Source of the DNA: an uncultured Collinsella sp.
GTDB taxonomy: Bacteria; Actinomycetota; Coriobacteriia; Coriobacteriales; Coriobacteriaceae
NCBI GenBank assembly: GCA_905208635.1
Contig: CAJLPX010000009.1
Coordinates: forward strand, 1-64,000
Direction of reading: 5' to 3'
Length of the DNA: 64,000 bases
In this document: piece by piece, positions 8,523 through 15,653 of the stretch
Layout of the letters: every line of letters starts with the position of its first letter
Position numbering within the stretch: the stretch's first letter is position 1
The notes under the pieces: generated by a model
Databases searched by the model: none
What the model was told of the DNA's origin: nothing
The model's input: only the letters and a program-made list of their open reading frames with translations
Translations under genes and position numbers: made by a program

Positions 8523-9503
8523 ATGGATCCCAACAAGCGTCCCGACGACATGGTGCGTATCACCACTCCCGAACTTGCCCAGGCGTTCATCGAAGAGCAG
8601 GTCGCTGCAATCCGCGAGCAGATCGGCGACAAAAAGGTTCTGCTGGCCCTTTCGGGTGGCGTTGACAGCTCCGTTGTCGCGGCGCTGCTCATCAAGGCTA
8701 TCGGCAAGCAGCTTATCTGCGTGCATGTGAACCACGGCCTCATGCGCAAGGGCGAGAGCGAGCAGGTCGTCGACGTCTTCAAGAACCAGATGGATGCCAA
8801 CCTGGTTTACGTTGACGCCACCGACCGTTTCCTGGACAAGCTCGTGGACGTTGAGGAGCCCGAGGCCAAGCGCAAGATTATCGGCGCCGAGTTCATCCGC
8901 GTGTTTGAGGAGGAGGCCCGCAAGGTAGGCGACGAGGTCAGCTTCCTCGCCCAAGGCACCATCTACCCCGACATTCTGGAGTCGCAGGACGGCGTAAAGG
9001 CCCACCACAACGTGGGCGGTCTGCCCGAGGATCTGCAGTTTGAGCTCTGCGAGCCCGTCAAACTGCTGTACAAGGACGAGGTCCGCGTCGTGGGCCGCGA
9101 GCTCGGCCTGCCCGAGAACATGGTCGAGCGCCAGCCGTTCCCCGGCCCCGGCCTGGGCGTTCGCTGCCTCGGTGCCATCACCCGCGATCGTCTTGAGGCA
9201 CTGCGCGAGGCCGACGCCATCGTGCGCGAGGAGATTGACAACGCCGGTCTGTCCATCTGGCAGTACTTTGCCGTGGTACCCGACTTCCGCGCCACCGGTG
9301 TGCGCGAGGGCAAGCGCGCCTACGACTGGCCCTGCATCATTCGCTGCATCAACACCGTTGACGTCATGACCGCCGAGGTGCCCGAGCTCGACTGGGCGCT
9401 GCTCAAGCGCATCACCGCCCGCGTCACTGCCGAGGTTCCCGGTATCTGCCGCGTGTGCTACGACCTCACGCCCAAGCCCGTCGGCACGGTCGAGTGGGAG
9501 TAA
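8523..9503 (+). CDS. guaA: GMP synthetase, stand-alone ATP-pyrophosphatase subunit
   Basis: A 326-residue protein matching the C-terminal two thirds of GuaA. This part adenylates XMP with ATP and aminates it to GMP, the last step of guanine nucleotide synthesis. The PP-loop SGGVDSS is at residues 44-50. Later GuaA motifs follow: HNVGGLPED, PFPGPGLGVRCLG and a C-terminal KPVGTVEWE that ends exactly like normal GuaA. The N-terminal class I glutamine amidotransferase (about 190 residues) is absent: the gene starts at an ATG with AGAAGGAG just before it, and no amidotransferase lies anywhere in the window. Archaea split GuaA this way. The amidotransferase subunit must be encoded elsewhere, or the enzyme uses free ammonia. 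Confidence 0.92.
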   Translation: MDPNKRPDDMVRITTPELAQAFIEEQVAAIREQIGDKKVLLALSGGVDSSVVAALLIKAIGKQLICVHVNHGLMRKGESEQVVDVFKNQMDANLVYVDATDRFLDKLVDVEEPEAKRKIIGAEFIRVFEEEARKVGDEVSFLAQGTIYPDILESQDGVKAHHNVGGLPEDLQFELCEPVKLLYKDEVRVVGRELGLPENMVERQPFPGPGLGVRCLGAITRDRLEALREADAIVREEIDNAGLSIWQYFAVVPDFRATGVREGKRAYDWPCIIRCINTVDVMTAEVPELDWALLKRITARVTAEVPGICRVCYDLTPKPVGTVEWE

Positions 9504-9530
9504 GCTAGCTCAGCTGGTAGGCGACGAGAA

Positions 9531-10706
9531 CTAGCAGATGTGACAAAGGGACGGTCCCTTTGTCACATCTTCGATGTTACGTGCGGGAAGGGTTACGAGC
9601 ATGGTCGTTCCGCGCTCCGAGCTCTCTTCGACCTCGATGGAGCCGCCGTGAAGCGCGGCGATCTCCCAGACCAGCGCAAGCCCCAGTCCCACGCCGCCAT
9701 ATGCCCTGCTGCGCGATTTGTCGACACGAAAGAAGGGCTGAAAGATGCTCGTCTGGTATTGCTCGGGAATGCCCGGCCCTTGGTCACGCACGCGTAGCAG
9801 CACGCGGTCGCCTTCGGCACGGGCGCTGATTTGCACGGTCGAGCTGGGCGCGCTGTAGCGTATGGCATTCTCAGCCAGATTGAACAGTAGCCGATAGATC
9901 AGCGTGTCGCTGCCGATTGTTTGCGCGTCGCCCTCGCTTGCAAGCGTGATGTCTTTTTGCTCGGCAAGGGGCGCCAGGTCGGTGAGCACTTCTTCGATCA
10001 TCGGCGCCAAGTCAATCGCATCGTTGCAGGGGACGCTGCGCAGCTCGCTCATCTCGAGCAGGGTCTTTGTCATGTGCGTCATTCGCTCGGTCTGCTCCTG
10101 CAGCAGCCGGAGCAGGCTCGCTGTATCCGCATCGGCGTCGGGGTGCTCGGCGCAAAACAGCTCAACCTGGGCTTGCATGAGCGCAAGTGGCGTGCGCAGC
10201 TCGTGCGCCGCATTGCCCGTAAACTGTTTTTGTGCGGAAAATCCCTCGTCAAGGCGAGAAATCATGTCGTTAAACGATGCGCTGCAGCGCCTGAGTTCAG
10301 AGGGCACGTCCTCGCTGATCTTTGTGTCGGCGAGGTTGTCGGGCCGCACGCTCTCGACTTGTGCCGCAAAGGAGCGCAACGGCTGCAACGCATGCCCGCT
10401 CACAAAGTAGGCCAGGACGCCACCGAGCAGCGTCACCGCTGCGGTTATGTACCAGCTCGTCGCGCCAAACGATTCTTGGGCGTCGCTCACGACGATGGTC
10501 AGCTCATCGTCGAGCTCCTTGCTCGTCGGGTCGAACGAGCTGGGTGAGGCCGCCTCCACCTTGCTATGCTCCGACATTTCAGTACCGATTGAGTCCATGT
10601 AGCGCATGCCGGAGTAGCCAACCAGGCAATTAATAAGTACGCAGGTCAAACATATCAGCAAAGCTGTCATCAACGTGATGCGCCACTGCAGGGACAGTCG
10701 CTTCAT
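9531..10706 (-). CDS. Sensor histidine kinase (OmpR/PhoR class)
   Basis: A 391-residue membrane kinase: first TM near residues 10-32, a short extracellular loop, second TM near 86-104, a HAMP-like linker, then HisKA with the phospho-acceptor H168 in NAAHELRTPL. The ATPase domain has NLAENAIRYS, RDQGPGIP and GGVGLGLAL. It overlaps the response regulator gene by 4 bases, so the two are translationally coupled. The last 11 or so residues (DVTKGPSLCHI, then C) are encoded by a dispersed palindromic repeat at 9538-9568, not by ancestral kinase sequence, so the C-terminus has been rebuilt by repeat insertion. The pair is divergent from the redox operon starting at 11467, its most likely target. Confidence 0.93.
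   Translation of the reverse strand: MKRLSLQWRITLMTALLICLTCVLINCLVGYSGMRYMDSIGTEMSEHSKVEAASPSSFDPTSKELDDELTIVVSDAQESFGATSWYITAAVTLLGGVLAYFVSGHALQPLRSFAAQVESVRPDNLADTKISEDVPSELRRCSASFNDMISRLDEGFSAQKQFTGNAAHELRTPLALMQAQVELFCAEHPDADADTASLLRLLQEQTERMTHMTKTLLEMSELRSVPCNDAIDLAPMIEEVLTDLAPLAEQKDITLASEGDAQTIGSDTLIYRLLFNLAENAIRYSAPSSTVQISARAEGDRVLLRVRDQGPGIPEQYQTSIFQPFFRVDKSRSRAYGGVGLGLALVWEIAALHGGSIEVEESSERGTTMLVTLPARNIEDVTKGPSLCHIC
9538..9568. repeat. Dispersed palindrome, TGTGACA subfamily
   Basis: A perfect 31-base palindrome apart from one central base: arm ATGTGACAAAGGGAC, then its complement. It lies between convergent genes and forms the 3' coding end of the kinase. Near-identical copies are at 15444, 18905, 25138, 26993, 27389, 60448 and 61672. 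Confidence 0.95.
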
Positions 10707-11377
10707 TCGTCGTCCTCCATAACGTAGCCCTCACCGATTCGGTTGCGGATGGGGTCGTGCCCCAACGCGCCGCGTAGCTTTTTGCGCAGCGACGAGATAT
10801 GCACGCGGGTCGCGTTGCTAAAGCTGTTGACACTGCTATCCCATACGTGGTCGATGAGCTCCTCCTGGCTTACCGGTCGCCCCTGGTTGAGCATCAGATA
10901 TTCCAAGATGCCGGTCTCCTTGCGCGTGAGGGATAGAGGCTCGTCGCCCACAGAGGCGACGCGCGCTTTGGTGTCAAAGCTCAGCGATCCGCAGGTCAGG
11001 ACAACATCGCTTTGCGTAAAGCGTCTGAGCGTGAGGCTGCGGATACGTGCCGCCAGCTCGTCAAGATGGAACGGTTTGGTGAGGTAGTCGTTGGCGCCTG
11101 CATCGAGCCCCGCTACCTTGTCGGCGACCTCGCCGCGGGCCGACAGCACGAGCACCTTGGTCTCGCAATCGGTAATTCTGAGTTGCCTGAGTACGGTCAT
11201 GCCGTCGACATGGGGGAGATTAAGGTCGAGCACCACAAGATCGAAGGTCTCGATATCGAGCAGGTCGAGCGCCTGCTGTCCGTCGTAGCAGCAGTCGACG
11301 CTATAGGCCAAGTTGCGCAGGCTACGTGCGATTGCATCGCACAGTGCCCGCTCGTCCTCGACGACCAAGATGCGCAT
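10703..11377 (-). CDS. OmpR-family response regulator
   Basis: A 224-residue two-domain regulator. The receiver has acidic residues in VVEDE, the phospho-accepting D51 in VLDLNLPHVDG, a switch residue in VLVLSARGE and the lysine in YLTKPF. The C-terminal winged helix ends in SLRKKLRGALGHDPIRNRIG EGYVM, typical of OmpR/PhoB. It is first in an operon with the kinase at 9531 (4-base overlap). The 89 bases to the divergent CD1871A-like gene at 11467 are where it could bind to control both directions. This is inferred from layout only. Confidence 0.95.
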   Translation of the reverse strand: MRILVVEDERALCDAIARSLRNLAYSVDCCYDGQQALDLLDIETFDLVVLDLNLPHVDGMTVLRQLRITDCETKVLVLSARGEVADKVAGLDAGANDYLTKPFHLDELAARIRSLTLRRFTQSDVVLTCGSLSFDTKARVASVGDEPLSLTRKETGILEYLMLNQGRPVSQEELIDHVWDSSVNSFSNATRVHISSLRKKLRGALGHDPIRNRIGEGYVMEDDE

Positions 11378-11466
11378 AACGTTCTCCTTGCATAGTCATT
11401 CGCGCTTAACACGGATTTTATAGTCGGTATGGTCCAATGGGTCGCGAAACGAAAGGAGTGGTCAGA

Positions 11467-11613
11467 TTGTTCAAAGCGATTAAACCTGTGGCGCAGGTGG
11501 CTTTGCTGATCGCAGGGATTGCCATGGTGTGCTTTGGCATCATGCGCGGCGAGGCAGACGCCGTATTGGCCAAGGCAATCAGGCTGTGCTTGGAGTGTAT
11601 CGGAATTGGTTAA
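11467..11613 (+). CDS. Small CxxC membrane peptide, CD1871A-like
   Basis: A 48-residue peptide starting with TTG and preceded by AAAGGAG. One hydrophobic helix (VALLIAGIAMVCFGIM) is followed by RGEADAVLAKAIRLCLECIG and a two-residue tail. The RGEA...KA...CLECIG pattern is what I recall for the CD1871A family of CXXC-motif membrane peptides, which sit beside polyferredoxins in anaerobes. The Cys pair would face the same side as the partner's iron-sulfur domain, so a redox-relay role is plausible but unproven. Its last codons overlap the start of the polyferredoxin gene, suggesting translational coupling. It is easily missed by gene callers because of its size and TTG start. Confidence 0.8.
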   Translation: MFKAIKPVAQVALLIAGIAMVCFGIMRGEADAVLAKAIRLCLECIGIG

Positions 11614-12517
11614 AAGAAAAAATACCGTATCGCATCTTTTGGCGCGATTTCGCGGATTGATTCAGGCGGCGGCGACGCTTGCGACCAACATTCACCTGCC
11701 TAATTTTGCCAAGGGAGGCATCTACCAGGGGGCGGGCAAAGCTGTCTGCGTACCGGGACTCAACTGCTACTCGTGCCCGGCAGCTTCGGGTGCGTGTCCC
11801 ATCGGGTCGTTTCAGTCGGTGGTGGGATCGTCTAAGTTTAGCTTCTCGTATTACGTGACCGGAACGCTCATTTTGATCGGCGTGCTGTTGGGGCGCTTTG
11901 TATGTGGCTTTTTGTGCCCGTTTGGATGGCTGCAAGAGCTCCTGCACAAGATTCCCGGCAAAAAGCTGTCGGCAAAAAAGCTCAAACCGCTCACGTATAT
12001 CAAGTACGCCGTACTTCTGTTTGCCGTGGTGCTGCTGCCTGTCTTGGTGGTTAACGATTTGGGCATGGGCGACCCGTTCTTTTGCAAGTACATCTGTCCG
12101 CAAGGCGTGCTCGAGGGCGCGATTCCGCTGTCCATCATGAATACGGGAATCCGTTCCGCGCTGGGAAAGCTCTTTACCTGGAAGCTCGCGATCCTCATTG
12201 CGGTTTCGGTGCTGAGCGTGCTGTTCTACCGCCCCTTCTGCAAATGGATTTGCCCCCTCGGCGCGTTTTATGCGCTCATGAACAAGGTGTCGTTGCTGGG
12301 GATCCAGGTTGACCAGGGCAAGTGCGTTTCGTGCGGCAAGTGCGCCAGGGTGTGTCAGATGGACGTGGACGTTACGCGTACGCCCAACCATGCCGAGTGC
12401 ATTCGTTGCGGCAAATGCGTGGGCGCATGCCCCGTCGATGCCATTAGCTTTCGCTACGGGCTGGGTGTGACGGGCGACAAACCCGCGCAGCCCGCGCAAG
12501 CCTGCGAAAACAAATAG
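11606..12517 (+). CDS. NapH-like membrane polyferredoxin (4Fe-4S)
   Basis: A 303-residue integral membrane iron-sulfur protein. The start is taken as the TTG at 11606, overlapping the upstream peptide gene, with GGAG 10 bases before. A longer frame is read through the upstream gene and is not credible. A Cys-rich segment (CVPGLNCYSCPAASGACPIG) is followed by several TM helices carrying the CGFLCPFGW and CKWICPLGAF signatures of NapH/CcoG-type proteins. Two C-terminal 4Fe-4S clusters follow: CVSCGKCARVCQMDV and CIRCGKCVGACPVDA. Such proteins pass electrons across the membrane. With the CxxC peptide before and the TlpA-like lipoprotein after, it probably feeds reductant to an extracellular thiol. 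Confidence 0.9.
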   Translation: MVKRKNTVSHLLARFRGLIQAAATLATNIHLPNFAKGGIYQGAGKAVCVPGLNCYSCPAASGACPIGSFQSVVGSSKFSFSYYVTGTLILIGVLLGRFVCGFLCPFGWLQELLHKIPGKKLSAKKLKPLTYIKYAVLLFAVVLLPVLVVNDLGMGDPFFCKYICPQGVLEGAIPLSIMNTGIRSALGKLFTWKLAILIAVSVLSVLFYRPFCKWICPLGAFYALMNKVSLLGIQVDQGKCVSCGKCARVCQMDVDVTRTPNHAECIRCGKCVGACPVDAISFRYGLGVTGDKPAQPAQACENK

Positions 12518-12551
12518 GTATCTATATAAGTTTCGATACAACGGAGGAACC

Positions 12552-13514
12552 ATGAAACTGTCAAAAATTGCGGCCCTGCTGATGCTGCCCGTGCTGGCGT
12601 TGAGCCTTGCGGCGTGCTCTGCGCCCAAGAGTGGCACGAGCGATGCTGCGAGCGGCGATACACAAATCGCCGAGCTTGTGGCACAAAAGCCGTCGAGCGC
12701 CGAGGAGGCGGCCGAGCTGTACCAGCAGCTGCTGCAAAAGGAAAACGAGATCTTTGCGAGCGATAACGCCCTATGGGAAAAGGTGTTTCTTGCGGCCAAC
12801 AAAGACACTCCCATGATTGAGGACGGCAAGAACTACGGCGACTTTTTGCTTGATACCATCGAGGGCGCCAAGGATCAATTTACGGCTGACGAGCTCAAGA
12901 CGCTTAAGGCCGGCGCGCAGCAGGTCAAGGAGATCGAGGATAAGCTCATGGCGCTGGAGAAGGAGTTTCCCGGATGTGGCAGCACGCCCGGCGAGGGAGA
13001 GAGTGTCGATGCCTCGACCGCAGGCATGACCAACGGCGAGAGCGGGGAGACGAAGTTCCCCAGCTTTAAGGGCAAGGACTTGGACGGCAACGATGTAAAC
13101 AGCGACGAGCTGTTCTCCAAGAACAAGGTCACCGTCATGAACTTCTGGTTTACCACCTGCAAGCCGTGCGTGGGAGAGCTGGGCGATCTGGAGAAGCTCA
13201 ACAAGGAGCTTGCCGAGAAGGGCGGCCAGGTCGTGGGCGTTAATTCCTTTACGCTCGATGGCAACAAAGACGAGGTGGCCGATGCCAAGGACGTGCTTTC
13301 CAAGAAGGGCGTGACGTATAAGAACATCTGGTTTAAGTCGGACAGTGAGGCCGGCAAGTTCACCTCCAACCTGTACTCGTTCCCGACCACCTACGTGATC
13401 GACCAGAACGGCAACATCGTGGGAGAGCCGATCATGGGCGGTATCAACTCCGCTGAGCAGCGCGAGGCGCTCAACAAACTGATCGATCAGGCACTCGCGA
13501 AGAGCGAACAGTAA
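12552..13514 (+). CDS. TlpA-like thioredoxin-fold lipoprotein
   Basis: A 320-residue lipoprotein: signal peptide with lipobox LAAC, lipidated at C22, then a long helical spacer of about 130 residues. A TlpA/ResA-type thioredoxin domain runs from about residue 175, with the redox pair C203-K-P-C206 in FTTCKPCVGEL and the cis-proline motif SFPTTYVIDQNG. It acts outside the membrane and reduces or oxidises protein thiols. It is last in the operon with the CxxC peptide and polyferredoxin, which gives it a likely electron source without a CcdA/DsbD protein. AACGGAGGAACC is a strong ribosome site. A terminator follows at 13540. Confidence 0.92.
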   Translation: MKLSKIAALLMLPVLALSLAACSAPKSGTSDAASGDTQIAELVAQKPSSAEEAAELYQQLLQKENEIFASDNALWEKVFLAANKDTPMIEDGKNYGDFLLDTIEGAKDQFTADELKTLKAGAQQVKEIEDKLMALEKEFPGCGSTPGEGESVDASTAGMTNGESGETKFPSFKGKDLDGNDVNSDELFSKNKVTVMNFWFTTCKPCVGELGDLEKLNKELAEKGGQVVGVNSFTLDGNKDEVADAKDVLSKKGVTYKNIWFKSDSEAGKFTSNLYSFPTTYVIDQNGNIVGEPIMGGINSAEQREALNKLIDQALAKSEQ

Positions 13515-13539
13515 GTCCGTGGGACAGACAACTGAAGGG

Positions 13540-13567
13540 GAGTCGCTGGAAACAGCGACTCTTTTTT
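13540..13567 (+). terminator. Intrinsic terminator of the redox operon
   Basis: GAGTCGCTG pairs with CAGCGACTC around a GAAA loop, then six T. It starts 25 bases after the TlpA-like stop. Confidence 0.92.
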
Positions 13568-13585
13568 CTGCTTCGGGGTAGCATC

Positions 13586-13738
13586 ATGGGTATACGTCGA
13601 AAGGGCACGCAGCTTTTCGTGCATTGCCTGAGCGGTGCGCGAAGCAACCAAGCTGTGAGTTTTCTTAAGCGTTCTGGGTATGGCAGTGTCAAGAATATCG
13701 GCGGCATAAGCGGCTACACGGGAAAGGTGGTGCGTTAG
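13586..13738 (+). pseudogene. C-terminal half of a rhodanese domain
   Basis: An ATG-started 50-codon frame reads as the second half of a rhodanese: VHCLSGARSNQAVSFLKRSG, then YGSVKNIGGISGYTGKVV. The active loop C-L-S-G-A-R is intact. The first half of the fold (about 50 residues) is missing, the frame starts just after the terminator of the previous operon, and there is no clear ribosome site before the ATG. It ends 2 bases before the disulfide reductase gene, which has its own complete rhodanese domain. Most likely a remnant of a rhodanese gene that once headed this operon. A functional mini-protein cannot be excluded. Confidence 0.75.
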
Positions 13739-13740
13739 CT

Positions 13741-15432
13741 ATGAAGGTGGTTATCGTTGGAGGCGTCGCGGGCGGCGCATCGGCGGCGGCACGTTTGCGC
13801 AGACTCGACGAGCAGGCCCAAATTGTCATCTTTGAGCGCACGGGTTTTGTATCGTATGCCAACTGTGGGCTTCCGTACTACATTGGCGGCGTGATAGAAG
13901 AAGAGAGCGCATTGACGCTGCAGTCTCCCAAGGGCTTTTGGGATCGCTTTCGCATTGCGGTCAAGACGAGTCACGAGGTGTTTGCCATCCATCCCGATTC
14001 GCATACGGTCGAGGTTCGCAATATGCTGACGGGCGAGGAATTTGTCGAGACGTATGACAAGCTCATCCTGTCGCCGGGTGCAAAGCCGATTCGCCCTGCG
14101 TTGCCGGGCATCGACTCGGATAAAATCTTTAGCCTACGCACCGTTGAGGACACGCTGCGTATTCACAGCTATGTTCGAGAGCGGCGACCGAGCAGTGCCG
14201 TCGTGATCGGCGGCGGCTTCATTGGCGTCGAGACGGCGGAGAATCTGTGTGAGCTGGGGCTCCAGGTGACCCTTCTGCAGCGTCCCGTCCAGCTTATGAA
14301 CAACCTGGATTACGACATGGCGACCCTTTTGCATACCGAGGTGCGTGAGCACGGTATCGATCTGCGCCTCAAGGCCGATGTGACAGGTTTTGAGGAAGTT
14401 GATGGCCGCGTTGTCACCCATGTTGCGGGCGATGACCCTATCGGAGCCGATATGGTGCTGCTTGCCATTGGCGTGGCACCTGAGAGCCATCTGGCGCAAG
14501 AGGCGGGGCTCGAACTGGGCATCAAGGGGGCTATTGTGGTCAACGACCGCATGGAGACCTCTGCTGCCGACGTGTATGCCGTGGGCGATGCCGTGCAGGT
14601 CACGCATCAGGTGACCGGCGAGGACGCGGTCATTTCGCTCGCCGGCCCCGCCAACAAGCAGGGGCGTGTCGTCGCCGATGTCATAGCCGGCATGGACAGC
14701 TGCTACCGCGGATCGTTGGGCTCATCGGTTATCAAGGTATTCGACTTGACGGCGGCAAGCACGGGACTATCCGAAAAGGCAGCACGCGCGGCGGGAATTG
14801 ACTGCGACAGCGTGGTCCTGTCGCCCGGTTCGCATGCGGGTTATTATCCGGGTGCAACGCCCATGACCATGAAGGTTGTCTTCGAGAAGCAGGGATTGCG
14901 CCTGCTGGGTGCGCAAATCGTGGGCATCGATGGTGTGGACAAGCGTATCGACGTTCTGGCGACTGCCATCCAGGCAGGCATGCGCGGCGATAGGCTTAAG
15001 GATTTGGACCTAGCATACGCGCCGCCGTATTCATCGGCGAAGGATCCCGTCAATATGGCGGGCTTTATGATCGAGAACCTCAATCGCGGCATACTGGCGC
15101 AGTGGCATTGGGAGGATGAGCCCAACTTGCCACGCGATGGCAGCGTGCAGCTGCTCGATGTTCGTACGGAAGGGGAGTATGAGCGCGGGCATATCGATGG
15201 TTTCGTAAACATTCCCGTCGATGATCTGCGCAATCGCCTGGGCGAGCTCGACCGGGCCAAGCCGGTTTACGTGATTTGCCAGAGCGGCATTCGCAGCTAC
15301 ATTGCTTGCCGCATTTTGGCGCAGCATGGCTTTGAGTGCTTTAACTTCTCGGGCGGCTATCGCTTCTTTGCAGCCGTGACTGAGGCTCGCCGCGGCAGCG
15401 CTAACGTTATGCCGTGCGGGCTCGAAAAGTAG
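13741..15432 (+). CDS. CoA-disulfide-reductase-like flavoprotein with C-terminal rhodanese
   Basis: A 563-residue pyridine-nucleotide disulfide oxidoreductase. The FAD site is VVIVGGVAGGASAAAR at the N-terminus and the single redox cysteine is C42 in SYANCGLPYYIGG, the hallmark of CoA-disulfide reductase and NADH oxidase-type enzymes. The NAD site is VVIGGGFIGVETAENL near residue 155 and a second FAD motif, VYAVGDAVQ, lies near 280. The dimerisation domain runs to about 445. A rhodanese domain then ends the protein, with active C513 in YVICQSGIRS. Fusions of this kind are CoADR-RHD proteins that reduce CoA or CoA-persulfide with NAD(P)H. The substrate here is inferred. A rhodanese remnant lies directly upstream. 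Confidence 0.92.
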   Translation: MKVVIVGGVAGGASAAARLRRLDEQAQIVIFERTGFVSYANCGLPYYIGGVIEEESALTLQSPKGFWDRFRIAVKTSHEVFAIHPDSHTVEVRNMLTGEEFVETYDKLILSPGAKPIRPALPGIDSDKIFSLRTVEDTLRIHSYVRERRPSSAVVIGGGFIGVETAENLCELGLQVTLLQRPVQLMNNLDYDMATLLHTEVREHGIDLRLKADVTGFEEVDGRVVTHVAGDDPIGADMVLLAIGVAPESHLAQEAGLELGIKGAIVVNDRMETSAADVYAVGDAVQVTHQVTGEDAVISLAGPANKQGRVVADVIAGMDSCYRGSLGSSVIKVFDLTAASTGLSEKAARAAGIDCDSVVLSPGSHAGYYPGATPMTMKVVFEKQGLRLLGAQIVGIDGVDKRIDVLATAIQAGMRGDRLKDLDLAYAPPYSSAKDPVNMAGFMIENLNRGILAQWHWEDEPNLPRDGSVQLLDVRTEGEYERGHIDGFVNIPVDDLRNRLGELDRAKPVYVICQSGIRSYIACRILAQHGFECFNFSGGYRFFAAVTEARRGSANVMPCGLEK

Positions 15433-15443
15433 CGCGCATTGGA

Positions 15444-15474
15444 ATGTGACAAAGTGACAGCCTCTTTGTCGCAT
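15444..15474. repeat. Dispersed palindrome, degenerate TGTGACA copy
   Basis: ATGTGACAAAGTGACAG followed by CCTCTTTGTCGCAT: the same element as at 9538 with a few decayed positions. It begins 11 bases after the stop of the flavoprotein gene. Confidence 0.85.
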
Positions 15475-15653
15475 CGGGGATGTTATATGCGGGATGGTGC
15501 GCCATGCGGCGTGCTGTCCCGTTCGTTTTTTGGCGCGGTTCGTTACATTCCTCACTGGTATCGGCCAAAAATGAGGATAGAGTAGGACAAGCGCGCCGAA
15601 CGTGAACGGCGGGGGAGCGGGCGAGCGCGCCCGCGCGAGAGAGGTTGCCGTCC

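Noticed and set aside
9504..9522. TAGCTCAGCTGGTAG, like a tRNA D-arm
   Set aside because: No acceptor stem, anticodon arm or T-arm follows; only about 18 bases match, between a stop codon and a repeat. Chance or a tiny remnant.
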